In this document: positions 32,342 to 44,692 of the stretch, piece after piece
Numbering within the stretch: the stretch's first letter is position 1
How the letters are laid out: each line of letters opens with the position of its first letter
Assembly (NCBI GenBank): GCA_004335835.1
Contig: RWJK01001237.1
Location: 3,258 to 67,257 of the forward strand
Reading direction: 5' to 3'
DNA length: 64,000 nt
Source of the DNA: Scenedesmus sp. ARA3
Lineage: Eukaryota > Chlorophyta > Chlorophyceae > Sphaeropleales > Scenedesmaceae
The notes under the pieces: generated by a model
The model's input: only the letters and a program-made list of their open reading frames with translations
Databases searched by the model: none
What the model was told of the DNA's origin: nothing
Translations under genes and position numbers: made by a program

Positions 32342-35300
32342 TCAGTGCTGCTGCACTGAGGACTCCCAGCTCGCCCGGCTGTGCGACAGCGCATGCTGGC
32401 TGTCAGCCACGCTCAGGCTGGACACAAAGCTGGGCAGCTGCAGGTCAGACAGCGCAGACACGCTCAGCAGCTGGCTGGCGCCAACATCCACGCTGCTCGG
32501 CACTGCACTGACGCCCTGCGCTGCCGCCATCGCTGCTGCTGCTATGCCACTGCTGCCTGCAGCCCCCTTGCTGCCTGCGGAGAAGCTGTTGCCTGCACTA
32601 GCTGCTGCCGAGGCGCCATCACCCGCTTGCAGCTGCTTCTGCTGACTCAGGCTGCCTGCTGCAAACTGTGTGCTGTGGGTGGGGCTGCCATTCCTGCTGC
32701 TGGTGTTGCTCCCCGCTTCTGCTGCTGGTCCTGCTGCTGCTGCCGGCGCCAGCCCTGCTGCAGCCATGCCTGCCGCAGACAGACGGATGGCTGGCAGGTG
32801 GTGGTGGCCGCCTGACTTGGACAGCGGGTTGCTCCACAGCGTGCTGTTGCTGTTGGCGCTGAGCGCGACAGGGCTGACGCTCCTTGGGGGCGAGCTCAAA
32901 GAGCCTGCATCACATCAGCGACAGCAGCAGCAGCAGCAGCAACATTAGTAAAACGCTTATTGCGGCCAGGCTGGTGGAGCAGCAACTGCCTAGTACTGAG
33001 ACTATGCGTGCTGTGTCAGCAAAACGATTGAGCCCAACCACATTAAATTCAGCAAAAGCTGGGCATACAATGCTCACTTGACAGATCAACTGCAGCACAA
33101 CAGCCAATAGAGCGCAGACACGCTGCACACGCACCGTTCAGCTCAGCTGCACCGCTGCTGATGCCGGCTGCCGCCTCCGGCGCAAGCAGGAAAAAGTCGT
33201 GCGGGCGTGGCGTCTGCGAGGACTGCGGCCGCAGCTGCGCGAGCTCCGCAGACATGTCCCCTGCTGCTGCGCGCTCCTTCTGCCGCCCAACACACAGCGC
33301 CCGCTGCCCGGCCTCCTCCTCTTGGCTCTGAGACGGCTCCTCCTTTGTCACACGGCCCCCTGCCAGTGACGCACCTGTCTGCGCACTCTGCTCCTGCTGC
33401 TGCTTGGGCCCACTCTGCGTCCCGGCCCGCGACAGTTGCTGCTGCGGCTTCCGTGCACCGAACAGGCTGCTGATCAGGCAAGCGATGCTGCTGGCATCGC
33501 CTTTGCCACCCTTCTTGCTGGTGCTGAGCCCACCTACACTGCTGCAGTGCTCCAGCCGGCTGGGGAAGCCCCCGTCAGAGCACGCAGGCGAAGCGCTGCG
33601 GCCCTCGCTGCCACCTAGCTGCTGCTGCTGCTGCTGCTCGTTGTGGAACTGCACCATCTTGGCTATCTCAGGACTGCTGGATGCGTGCCGCAGCTTGCTC
33701 TTGCTCTTGCTGTTGCCGGGCGTGCCCTCGCCAGGGCAGCTGTGGCCGGCTCCTCCCAGCAGCGCTGACTTGAGCAGACGCGCGCGCAGCTGGCTGCGTG
33801 GCGTGGAGTTGCCGCTGCTGCTGTTGCTGATGAGGCTCTCCAGGGAGTCGAAGGAGGAGCTGGCGGACTGCCCGTGGCTCTTGCGCAGGCCTTGCTCGCG
33901 GCTGGCCTGCATCAGTTGGCTGCGCAAGCATTGAAGCATGATACAACAGCAGCGTTAGTTGAGCCCCATACGCCACTGTAAGCTGGGTGCAGACATTACA
34001 GTAGTCACTGGCAGTGGCTGCTGGATAACGTTCAAGCAGCAAGCTTGAATAGCATTCGCAGCACTGCTGCTGTCCGGTATGTCTGTTCGACTGCCAAGCA
34101 GCTGAGCAATAAGCATGGTGCCCAAGCAGCCGCTGGAACGCACCTGTAGCCTGTGTCATCCACTGTCAGGTACTGCAGGAAGGCAGCAGTTGCCTCCAGC
34201 GCCTCAGGGCACGCCAGCGCCATAGGCCCCAGCAGCCAGCCAGCCATCAGCCGGTACAGCGCCTGCATCGCGCCATCAACCTCACCGTCCACAACTCCCT
34301 GCTGGGGCGGCTGCATAAGCCCCAGCACCGACCCCTGCCGCTGCTGCTGCTGCTGCTGCCCTGCGCCTGCACCAGCTGCCCCACTGCCGCTCATGCTGTG
34401 GATGCCCATCGCAGAAGCCGTTGCAAGCATGTCTTCGGTCCTCGCTGTGCTGCTGCCGGTGCCCTCATCGCCGGGCTCCTGCTGCTGCCAGCCGCCGCTG
34501 CCGAGCATCCAAGAGTGCAGCCGCGAGTCATCCACGCTGGCGTACCGCACATGCCGCAGCACCGCAGCCAGCACCAGCAGCAGATCCTGCTCATGCCCGT
34601 GCATGGCGCATGCCACTGCCCTTGCAGCTGCTCTATGCATCAGCACACTGTCCTCATCCATGCCAGGCTGGCCATCCAAGCTGCTCTCCCGGCTGCCGCG
34701 GCGGCTGCCGCTGCCACCACCCGACTTGGAGTGGCGCTGGTCGCCCTTCAGTTTCAGCTTCGCCACCTTCAGCCGCCCGCCGCTGCGCTGCCTGCCTGCC
34801 GGCTCGTGCGGCTGCGGCGACTTCTGCAGGTCCCTGGAGGCTGCTGCAGCTGCTGCCGCCGCCTGCGCTGCTGCTGACGCTGCCGCCTCCTTGAGCAGTG
34901 ACTCAGCCTCCTCCACCAGCAGGCCTAGCGTGGCCTCACTCAGGGACTCACTCACAAAGCCAGCAAACCAGTCTGCCAGCACTACCACAGCCACGGCTGC
35001 ACTCGCGCTCTCCAACGGGGAATAGTCGCCGCCGTTGAGCGCAAGCTTGACTGCCTGCAGCTGTGAGCACATGGCATGGCCATCAGTGAAGCCCATGGCC
35101 TGCAGCCGAGGGCAGCGCGCCCACTGCTGCTCAAGCTCCTCAGGGTAGCGCCCCTTGTACACAAGCGCGGTCAGCAGCCCAGCAGCAAAGCTGGGGGCGC
35201 AGCAGCCTGCGAGGCAGCTGCCGAGGTGGCCGTCGCTGCCGGTGCCGCCGCCGCTGCTGCTGGCACGTGTGCTGGCGCCGCTGTTGCCGGGGCTGGTGCC

Positions 35301-38300
35301 AGGAGCGCCCAGGTGGATGCCTCCCGGCAGCAATGATGCACCAGGCGTGGCTGCTGCTGCTGCTGCTGAGCTGCCAGTTGTACTGCTGAACACGTTCAGG
35401 CCTGACAGGACTGCAGCAGCTGCTGCTGCATGACTATTGCCCGAGTTTTGGTGCCTCAGGGACTTGCTTGACAGGGACTTGATTGGTGTGCTGGGCTGGC
35501 TGCTGCTGCTGCCCACACCACCCCCAACAGGCCCAGGATTGATGGTGAGGTTGGGCGTCAAAGACAGCAGGTCTGCAGCTGCACTGTTGCTGCGCGTGTG
35601 GCAACGCCGCAGCAGGCCACTCTTGGAACTGCCTGCTGCAGAAGCTGATGCTCCAGGGGCCGAGGAGTCCCAGTGCTCTGGCACTGCATTGTATGCTGCA
35701 GCTGCCTGTGTCAGCGCCTTGGCGGCTGCCTTCAGCAACTGCAGCATGAACACCAAACCGCAGGCAGGAAAGCAGCATAGACGGTAAGCAAGCATCATCA
35801 GCTTTGGTCACAGTCACATCAGCAGAATTTGCGCAAATTCGGCCGGCAGTGCAGCGCATGCTAGGCTGCCATCCTGCTGACTAGCACACACCAGAGCTCA
35901 AGATCCTGAGTTAGTCTGCAACTCAACTTAGCAGGCCAACCCAGCTGCGGCAGTCTCGTGTGTTCGCACCTTGTGCAGGCGCAGCGACTGGCGGCGCTCC
36001 ATGCCGTGCAGCAGGCGCTTCTGGCGGTTGAGCGCCTCCAGGTAGCTCCTGGGCGCGTCAGGCAGCCAGCCCTCTGCACTGTAGTTGCTGGGCTCGATGT
36101 GGAAGGTGTCGTTCCAGGCCTGCATGCACAGCGCGCCACAGTGGCAATGACATCAACCATGGTGTGCATGTCACTGCCCACTTGCCAGCAACCGCATGCC
36201 AGTGTGCCCTGCAGGCCCAAGCTCGAGCGACAGTACCAGTGCCGTACCTTGGTGTGCAGGCCAAGATCCTTCTCATTCGGCAGGCGGTCCAGCTGCTGCT
36301 CTACAGATGGCCGCACGGGTGCTTGCAACTGCACAATCATCACACAAAAACCGGGACACAGCAGCAACAGGCCGTCAGTGGGTGAGTTTGAAGCAGCTAA
36401 GCAAGCACAATCTTCCTGGGCTGTGTTGAGCAAGGGTGAGCTGCATCAGCAACCGCAAGCAGCTACAACATACACTGCTGCTGCCAGCCAAGCTGCAGGA
36501 TTGCACCATCCACTTGCAGGAACAGGCAGCTGATGCAAAGCCGCACGACGCACCCTCTTGCAGCTTGCTGCCGAGCGGATGATGGTCAGGCCGTCGCCGT
36601 ACACCTCAGTCACCGCTGTCTCAGTGCTGATCACATGCACCGGCTTGTCAGTCTCCTCCTTGATGGCCTTCAGGTTGCACATCAGCTTCATGCTCGCGCC
36701 GCCGCCGCTGAGCCGCTTCGCATGCACCACGCTGACGCCATCGCTGCCCTGCAGGTTCAGCGCTGCATTCGCCGCAGCCTCGGCAGTGGAGGGCAGCGAC
36801 GCCGCCTCAGCTGCCGACATCGGCTCGTACGATGCGCACGCCCAGTCGTCGCCCAAAGCCGTAGCGGCACCCTCAGCAGTCGGCGCCAGGCCGGTGCTGC
36901 CGTCAGCTGCTGCTGCCGCAATGCCGCAGCCGCTCACGCTGCTGAGCGCCTCCTTGGCGTCTGCCAGCGGGTCGCTGCTGGCCTGGCGCGCACCCGACAT
37001 GTTCCTGCTGAGCCGCCTGCAGACCTTGGTCAGGATGTAGCCCTCGTTGCCCAGGTTGAGCTTGTGCAGGTCGGCCACCTTGAACAGGCACCTGGCGCAG
37101 CAGGCGATGCAGTGCACAGAGGGCATGTCAGCGCTGGTAGCCACCCCGCTTCACTCTGCTTCTACTTCAGTGACTGCCGCTGTGTCAGCTGACAACACAG
37201 CAACAGCTGTGCAGGTCTGCGGTGGACCTCTTGAAGATCAGCCACTGGCAGCCAGCCAGGAAGCCAGCCTCACCTGAGGTGGTGCATGTACTGCTCAAAG
37301 ATGGACACAAACATGACTTGGGCCTGCGTCTGCAGGCTGCCGGGCCGCGCCGCCCGCACCATCTCCACAGCCTGCGCTGCACTGGCAGCCTCGCCGCAGG
37401 CCACCAGGAAGCAGGCGATGGTCAGCCCTGTGCGGCCCAGGCCAGCGTGGCAGTGCACGGCGATGCGCTTCCTCTCCACAGACACCGCGTAGTGCATGAC
37501 CTGTGGCAGGACAGCCGCCCAGAAGCAGCAGCAAAAGCAGGGATCAGGAGGAGCGCAGCCGGCTACTGATGGACGTCCAGTGGCTTTGGTGCTGTTCGCC
37601 GCCCTGCATGTGGATTGACTGGCCACTGCTGCTGACAGTGAGGTAGTCAGAGCAGTCCTAACTTGTCTAATGTGACTCTGCTCGACGGTGCGTCACATGG
37701 AGACCTTGCCACCATCGAGTTGCAGGACAACCTCCAGCACGCATCAGGCCACGCCTGCACCGCACCTGCACGATGTCCATCATCTTGTCCAGTGTTGGGA
37801 CGCCCATGTCCCGCCAGCAGATGTTGTACACGCCGATGCGTTCCGCCATGAAGGTCTCTGGGATGTAGCTGAAGCCACTGGCAGCATAGTTGCCTGGGCC
37901 GCAGCCGTCATGCTCTCCCACCTGCAGGAGCAAGGATACCAACAGGCATCATGATTGCAGCTGCTAATGTTGAATAACTCTGTTGCCAATGCTGAACAGA
38001 AGTCACCAACTGCAACTGTGTTTGTTTGCAAGCCAGCAGCACAGTTGACAATGCCTATCAGGCACCTAGACGCCATCCGCTAGCTGCTGCCACCACTGTG
38101 CATGCACTGGCACTGCTGCTGCTGCCAGCACTCGCTCCTGCACCGCCTAACCACGGCTGGCACGCACATGCTACACGCTATTCACAAGTTTATGCTATAC
38201 ATGCAGCACCTAATATGTCCTGCGCCTGCTGCAGCTGCTGTTGCTGCACACCTCCTGCAGGTTGATGATCATGCCGATGTTCAGCTCCTTGAACTTGTTG

Positions 38301-38829
38301 ACCAGGTCAAACTTCACCACGTTGTCTTGCCATGGCCGTGCCATGGCAAGCACATGCAGCCCTACCCAGTTGCTGTGCAACCCAGGTACTGCGTTAGCAT
38401 CTTTTTGACGTGCTGGGTCCTCGCGCGTACAGCCTCTGCCACCTTCACAGAGACACTGCACTGCCTCCTTCATCACATATGACACTGGCGCAGACAGCGT
38501 GTGGTCCTGCGTGTTGGTGGTTGCCACATGTTATGATTTGTTACAGATATACATATGCAGCTGCTTGCGTTGGGTGCATGCATACATGGCAGTCAAGCTG
38601 TTGCTTCAATGCATGTGTCAACAGTATGCATGCGCCATGCAAGTCAACTTGGCAGGCATACCAAAGCCAGCACTGACTGCTGCGCATAATGCAAGGCACG
38701 GTGACTCAAATCATGCGCACTCACTGGCGTCGCCCATGACTTGTTGCCCCGTTTCGAGCTGCTGCTGTCCTGACCCTTGGCCTGCCAGCTGCTGGCAGCA
38801 GCAGTACCACCACTCTGCGTGTTACCCAT
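32342..38829 (-). CDS. PTPDC1-like dual-specificity protein phosphatase, 1,484 residues
   Basis: Protein tyrosine phosphatase of the PTPDC1 group, which in animals is linked to centrosomes and cilia. Exons: 38725-38829, 38252-38506, 37766-37921, 37274-37500, 36554-37091, 36248-36328, 35970-36119, 34144-35738, 33135-33919, 32342-32904. The N-terminus MGNTQSGG resembles an N-myristoylation signal. The PTPDC1 order is preserved: CEGGRGCTREDPAR, WVGLHVLAMARPW, MIINLQEVGEHDGCGPGN, FSYIPETFMAERIGVYN, WRDMGVPTLD (general acid D158) and the P-loop HCHAGLGRTG (C189, R195). RPGSLQTQAQV closes the domain near 230. Beyond about residue 430 the protein is a 1,000-residue Ala/Ser/Gly/Gln-rich region with helical islands such as CPRLQAMGFTDGHAMCSQ and QYLTVDDTGYR. 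Animal homologues are 750-800 residues. Function beyond catalysis is inference. Confidence 0.92.
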
Positions 38830-39052
38830 GTTGAGCTGCTCAAAGCGAGCCCTCTAATACCACTAATACATGCGAATGTAATGTTTGCCGCTAACAGCTC
38901 CAACAAAGCACAGCTGCGAAGAAAACGCAGGCTGGTGATGTTGCTCCCAGCTGTCAAAGGGACACGTAAGTCTAATTCTTGTGGCAATGCAGACACCAGA
39001 TACGGATTCGCACAATCAAATTGTACAGGAGTCGCGACTACGTTGAGCAAGG

Positions 39053-39360
39053 TCAAAGCAAAGTCCTAGAGTTGAAATGCGTTGCAAGTTCTGCGGCGAT
39101 CATAAACCAAGCTCGGAACCTAGAGACATCGTAACCATTTGCTAGCAATATATCGAGCGTGGTGCTGTCCTGGCCCTCTTTATCCGGGATGCCAGCGCAG
39201 CAACATGTCACCCGCTGTACCCTCGGCTTGCATGTAGTGCGTTCAATGCATGTACGTGTCCACCCTCCCCATGGCATTCATTTACCATAAAATCCAGCAT
39301 AGCGGATCGGGCATAGACACGGCGCTGGAGCAGCAGGCTCCTCACTGACAGCCTACTGAA
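39053..39360 (-). pseudogene. Possible gene remnant or small unrecognised gene
   Basis: Two minus-strand open frames with protein-like composition adjoin: one reads LLLQRRVYARSAMLDFMVNE (about 39280-39345), the other DSTTLDILLANGYDVSRF and AWFMIAAELATHFN, ending at 39053. They are in different frames and could be joined by an intron or separated by a frameshift. I recognise no family. Confidence 0.25.
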
Positions 39361-39371
39361 CTGCTGAGTGA

Positions 39372-39392
39372 CATGCATGCATGCATGCATGC
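39372..39392. repeat. (GCAT)n tract
   Basis: About five ATGC units, self-complementary and alternating purine-pyrimidine. Confidence 0.9.
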
Positions 39393-39773
39393 AAACTCCA
39401 TCAGCAGGCAGTGGGCATGGCACACAAAAGCAACAGTGGAACGAAGTTGCACAGCTTGCTTTGAAGTGCAGATGAGACTCAGGTGTGGAACACCAGCTGG
39501 TGCCAGGATTTGTTTCAAAAATGTCACTGCAAACAACCCTGCCCAAGGGCTCCGAATCAACAGGCCAACACGCCTGGCTACATGATGACCCAGCAGGTGC
39601 ACAATAATAGCATACGTCAGCCCGCCAAGTGATGCACGCCAAGGCACAGCCAGCAAGTGTATTCGACTGCAGAAACTACCATCTAAAGTGCACATGCACG
39701 GCACCACAAAAGATGCACGCTGAACACACGCGACAAGCTTCGCAGCTTGCACCCCTAGTTACCAGCAACCTCC

Positions 39774-39778
39774 TTACA
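39774..39778 (-). terminator. Candidate TGTAA polyadenylation signal of HRD1
   Basis: Minus-strand TGTAA lies about 70 bases past the HRD1 stop codon (39847), a plausible position for a short 3' UTR in a chlorophyte. Confidence 0.4.
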
Positions 39779-39846
39779 GCTGCTGCTGCTGCTGCTGCTG
39801 CTGATCTAGCACCAAACAACCAAGCTACCTGAGCGAAGCATCTGGT

Positions 39847-42800
39847 TCACGCAGAGCCCTCGGCCTGCTCCATACTGTCAAAGCGCATCAGCCGCTTGCG
39901 CCGAAGCTCGTCAGCATCATCGCCGCCTGCTGCCCCATTGCCTGCTGCAGCAGCGCTGCTGCTGCTCCTGACCATATCCTCAGCAACTGCTTGCGAGCCA
40001 GCAGCCACGTCTGCAGCCGTTGCAGCAGCATCTGCCTGCACCCGCGTCGTGCTATTGCTGCTGGATGCAGCTGCTGATTCAGCAGCGCTGGTTTGCCCCT
40101 CCTGCACGGCAGCTGCAGGCGCAGCTGCTGCACTGCTGCTCGCTTGGCCAACATTACCAGCAGCACCATTGCCAACAGCTGCTGGCGCAGCAATGGCGCT
40201 GGACGCCCCAGGCACTGCCGCCGGTGCAGGCGCTGCTGCTGCTGCTGCTGGCGCCTGGCTTTGCGCTTGCGCTTGCTGCTGCTGCTGCGCGCCCTCACTG
40301 CGGATGCGTGCCAGCTGCGACTGCAGGTAATCCAGCTGCCGCTGCAGCATCTGCTGCGTAGCCTCAAAGGACGCCTGCATGACCTCCGGCGGCGCAGCGC
40401 CACCCATGACTGCCGCCGCTGCTGCTGCCGCCGCCGCATTTGCCGCCGCCGCTGCTGCCATCTGCTCGCCAGGCGTGCCGCCGCCGGCAGCAGCCGGCAG
40501 CATTGCTGGCGGCATCATCGCTAGCCCTGGCACCATCGGCGGCATGTACATGGCCGCTGCTGCTGCTGCCATGGCTGCTGCTGCCGCTGCCGCATGCTGG
40601 TGCTCAGGTGCAGCACCAGCCGCCATCTGCTGCATCAGTGAGGGCACTGGAGCCGAGATGGCGGGGATCATTGCAGGAACCATTGGCACCATGCTGGCTG
40701 CTGCCATTGCGTGCGCTTGCGCCTGTGCCTGATCCAGTGCCGACTGCTGGCCAGCATACTGCAGCGGTGCATTGCTGAATGCAGCCATGGAGGTGACGGG
40801 GTACCACTGCGGCATCTGCCACACTAGGCCAGCAGGCACCCCTCCTGCATTCTGCAGGTAGAACCCAGGCACCCCGCCTGCTGCTGCTGCAGCTGCTGCC
40901 GCATCGCCAGCAGCTGCTGGCGCGCCTCCCCCGCTGCTGCTGCTGGAGGCCCCCGAGTCACCCCTGCTGCGACTGCGGCTGCCACCCCCTGCCGAGCCCC
41001 TGTGGCTTGATGACCTGCCAGCACCCGCAGCTGCTGCCCTTGGCGCTGCTGCTGCTGCTGCTGGCGCTGGGGCACCTGGTGCAACTGCTGCTGGTGCACC
41101 ACCCCTTGCAGCAGCATCGCCTGCTGCACCAGCGCCAGCTGCAGCTGGTGCAACCGCTGCATCGCCAGCAGCTGCGGCAGCTGCGTCCTGCTGCCTGGCT
41201 GCTGCCGCCGCTGCCACTGACTCTGGCGGTGGCCGGAACACAGATGTGCGGCATGTGGGGCAGTTCTGCTGGCGCTCCAGCCATGACCTGCATTTGACAC
41301 AGCACATAGCAGACGGCAGGTGGGCGGCAGTGCAGCACAGTCAGCCATGCTGCTTATCATGTGTGCCAGCAACAGCTATCTCAAACGTATGGGCGGCGAA
41401 ACATGCTAATGATCATGTGTGCACAACAACAAGCAGAGCAGAGTGGCGAGGGCAACACAAGCCCCACACAGCCGCAGCGCCAAAGCCACCTTGCACATGC
41501 ACACAGGCTGCCGCGGCCGCCACCGCCCGCACCTGAGGCAGTGCAGGTGAAACACGTGCCCGCAGTGCAGCTTCTTGTTAAGCCCTGCCGCCACCATCTC
41601 CTCCCTGCAGATGATGCAGATGCCGTCGCAGCGAGCCAGGTCCTCCGGGGTGGCGTCGGGGAACCTGTCCATGCGCGCGGTGACCTGGCGGAAGCGCAGG
41701 AAGTCGGTGATGCGGTTGCGGAAGTTGCGGAACGTCATGTACAGGTCGCGGATCTGCGGCGGCAGAGAGCAGCAGCAGCAGCGGGCAACGCAGCGCAACA
41801 CACGAGTGAGAAGTCGAGTGAGAAGATTGTGTGGGCCCATGCACCACCGCCTATGGCAGCAGGTGCTGCTTCAGCAGAAATATAGGCCTATATTGCTGCT
41901 GCTGCCAGTGCTGTGCAGGCTACGAGTTTCACAGAAAGTGTGGAACAGGAAGCACTGCAGCCGTTAACCACCGTCTGCATGCAGCATTCCTGCAAGACGC
42001 TGCGGACTGCAACACGACACCAACACAGCTACCTGAGGTGCCTCGCTGTTATGGCTGCGTCCCACAGCACACCATTGATTGCTACATTGGTGCCCCACTG
42101 CAGCTGCTGCTGTTCCACTGCAACTGCTAGTGCAACTACTACTGCAACACCTATTGTCCTGGTGCAGCTACCACTGCTTGCCAACCTGGTTGCCAACCAC
42201 TCACCAGGTGCAGCGGCAGCCCGTAGTTGGTGAAGACGATCACGAAGAAGATGCAGTACACAAACAGGTGCAGCATATCCGTGAGCAGCTCCAAGTAGAA
42301 CACATACGTGCCCTTGCCGTCCCAACGGCCCTCCATAGCCGCATCCAGCATGCTGAGAATGTACTTGAGGAAAGTTGCCGCTGCTGCTGAGGCCAGGATG
42401 ATGTATTCAAAGGCAAAGAGCAGCTGCACTGAGTGGCCTTTTTGGGCCAGCGTGGCGGCGATGGTGTCGTGCAGGAAGCAGATGTCCAGGCTCTGCACGG
42501 GACAGGTGCAGAAAATGAGTGGCAGACACGAGGATACCATGTGCTTCAGCATGTGACACACAAACATTTGATCGGATACATGGGACGACAGGTGAGGACA
42601 GACAACATGGCTGCTGCCCGGGGTAATGTCGGCAAAGGAGGCACATGACGTGCATGCACACACGATGACCAAGCTTGTGAGGCCTTGCTGCCTGAAGCCG
42701 TTGCATCATCGCAGCTGGCCTCACCAAGCAGAAGCACACACCACACACCAGCAGAGAGGTGCACCAATTGTAATGGCTTCAGCGCTCATTTGCACCACTA

Positions 42801-44174
42801 CACCACATTAACACCCCACCCACCCCACCAACTTCACGACCCCACCGCCTCACCAGCAGCACCACCAGGAAGGACACGATGCGTGTGTGCGCCAGGCGGC
42901 TGACGCTGGGCGTGACCTCTATGTAGTCGACCCTGTCCTGCACCAGCCAGTGGAACACCTGTACAAAGCAAGACAGCCGGGCGCAAAAAAACATAACAGT
43001 TACACACATGACAGCACTAGCGTCGGTTGACCGCAGTGACTGCCCAGACGCGCGCACTATCAGCAACACCAGCAATCGCAACACCAGCAGCGGGCGCAGG
43101 TGGCACAGTATGAGCCAAGCTGACATGCCAGCATGACAGCACGGGCACCACAATGCCGCCTGCCTTGGCACAAAGTACAACTCCCTGCCACAATATAAAA
43201 GTGCTCCCACCTTCACGAATGTGAGCAGCGTGAACATGCCCACGAAGCTCAGGTTGAACTCCTCGCGAAAGATGGTCAGCGCCAGGCACGTCTCCATGAT
43301 GGCGCTGCTCAGCTTCTCCTTCACGCGCTCCAGCTCGATCTCGCGCAGGCTGCCCAGGAACACCTGCAACGGGCAGGAAAGTGCACATGCAGGTGATCCA
43401 GCCTGTTATTTCGGTGCAAAACACGTGACATGATCGTGCAACAGGCTGTGCATTGATCATGCAGGATCTGTGCAGGCCGCCCACCAGCACAAGTGCATCA
43501 GTTGCTGTGCGTGTCCCACACATCATAAGCTAGGCAGGTGGGCATGTGCGCTGCTGGGACAGCGTTAGGTATTTCCGTCTTCTGCTGGGTCCTCGCTCGC
43601 AGCTGACACTTGCAGGAACACTGCGTAACCACCACACATCCCTGCTGCTGCTGCTGCTGCTGCAGTTGCCGCGCTGCATTGCTGCTGTTTGGGGGGTGAA
43701 GCCTGCTGCCCTGTACTTGGCCATGCAGCTGCTGCACACCTTGATGACGAGGTTGTACATGCACAGCGCCACTGCAAAGGACAGGTTGCCCACTGCTGCA
43801 ACCGCCAACTTGGAGGTTGACAGGTACATCGCGGCGGGGAAGAACCTGCCAGGACACGGCAGTGCAGCAACAATGTCGGCACACGTTCATTGTGCTGCTG
43901 CAAATCGAGGGTTCTGAAAGGATAACATGGCATGCCAGTGGGCCTTCGCGCCAGGTGGACAGCGCACCACCCCAGCAGCAGCACACGCCTCAGGAACAGC
44001 AGAGACCAGCAACAGTTCAGCAGAGCAAGGACAGCCATCAACCCAGCTGCAATCCATCATTCTAATGGATTCTGGTCCAAAACAAACTCACTGGATACGT
44101 GTGGCGAAGGCATGATAGAAGACAGCTGCTGCCGCTGTGAGGGACAGCAGGAGGTACTTGCGGAGGCTGATCAT
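39847..44174 (-). CDS. HRD1/SYVN1 ER-associated RING-H2 E3 ubiquitin ligase
   Basis: ER membrane ligase that ubiquitinates misfolded proteins during ERAD. Exons: 44092-44174, 43740-43845, 43211-43363, 42854-42958, 42205-42492, 41533-41753, 39847-41287; phases agree, 798 residues. The family signatures are continuous: VFYHAFATRIQFFPAAMYLS, VFLGSLREIELERVKEK, TIFREEFNLSF, FHWLVQDRVDYIEVTPS, then further helices (TDMLHLFVYCIFFVIVF). The RING-H2 has all eight ligands: C291, C294, C309, H311, H314, C317, C328, C331 (CIICREEM ... NCPTCRTSVF), split by the last intron. The last exon adds about 465 Ala/Gln/Ser/Met-rich residues, much of it low complexity, ending RFDSMEQAEGSA. Metazoan and plant HRD1 tails are also disordered but less alanine-rich. 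The gene is head-to-head with the sigma factor. Confidence 0.96.
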
Positions 44175-44692
44175 GGTGCTGCCTCAGAACGCCTGTTCCG
44201 TTTCCAGCAGACACCGAGACTAGATGCACGTTCGCCGACAGAACAGCAAAGAGCTCTTCAGGCCAAAGAGAACCAAAGGCAGTTAGAGGCCCGATGGCCC
44301 CTAGCCCCGCACGGTGTCCTGCAAAGCCTTGAAATGAACACAGTGCAGAGCCACTAAGCCAAGTGCATTCTTGAGAAGCTGCAATGCGTGATCAACCTGG
44401 GCACCAGCGAGAATGAGCTAGGCACTCAAACTCCTTTGTCACAAACAAGCCTTCTATTCCTCACGCCCAATTCGGACATCAAGTTTATTGGATGCAGCCT
44501 TGATTAGTGAAGCTCAGCTGTTCTCCTGCTGGTGCAGAGGTCCAGAGTTGGAAGTGCTGTCGTCTTCGTGCTCTGTACGTCGCTGTTTACCGCACATTTG
44601 TTTGGATCTGCATTTCGGCTTCTTCACAAGGGCATCTCTGGTTCTCATGCCAAGCACCGATAGTATGGGTCCTTGAGATTTGCCATCAAGAT
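44175..44692. promoter_or_regulatory. Divergent promoter region, HRD1 / sigma factor
   Basis: This 518-bp region separates the two start codons and must contain both promoters and 5' leaders. No TATA box or other motif is convincing. Confidence 0.45.

Larger units (their letters stand above)
38830..39846. other. Intergenic, phosphatase promoter and HRD1 3' flank
   Basis: About 1 kb between two minus-strand genes. It contains the possible gene remnant at 39053-39360, the GCAT tract, and a polyadenylation candidate for HRD1 close to its stop. Confidence 0.5.
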
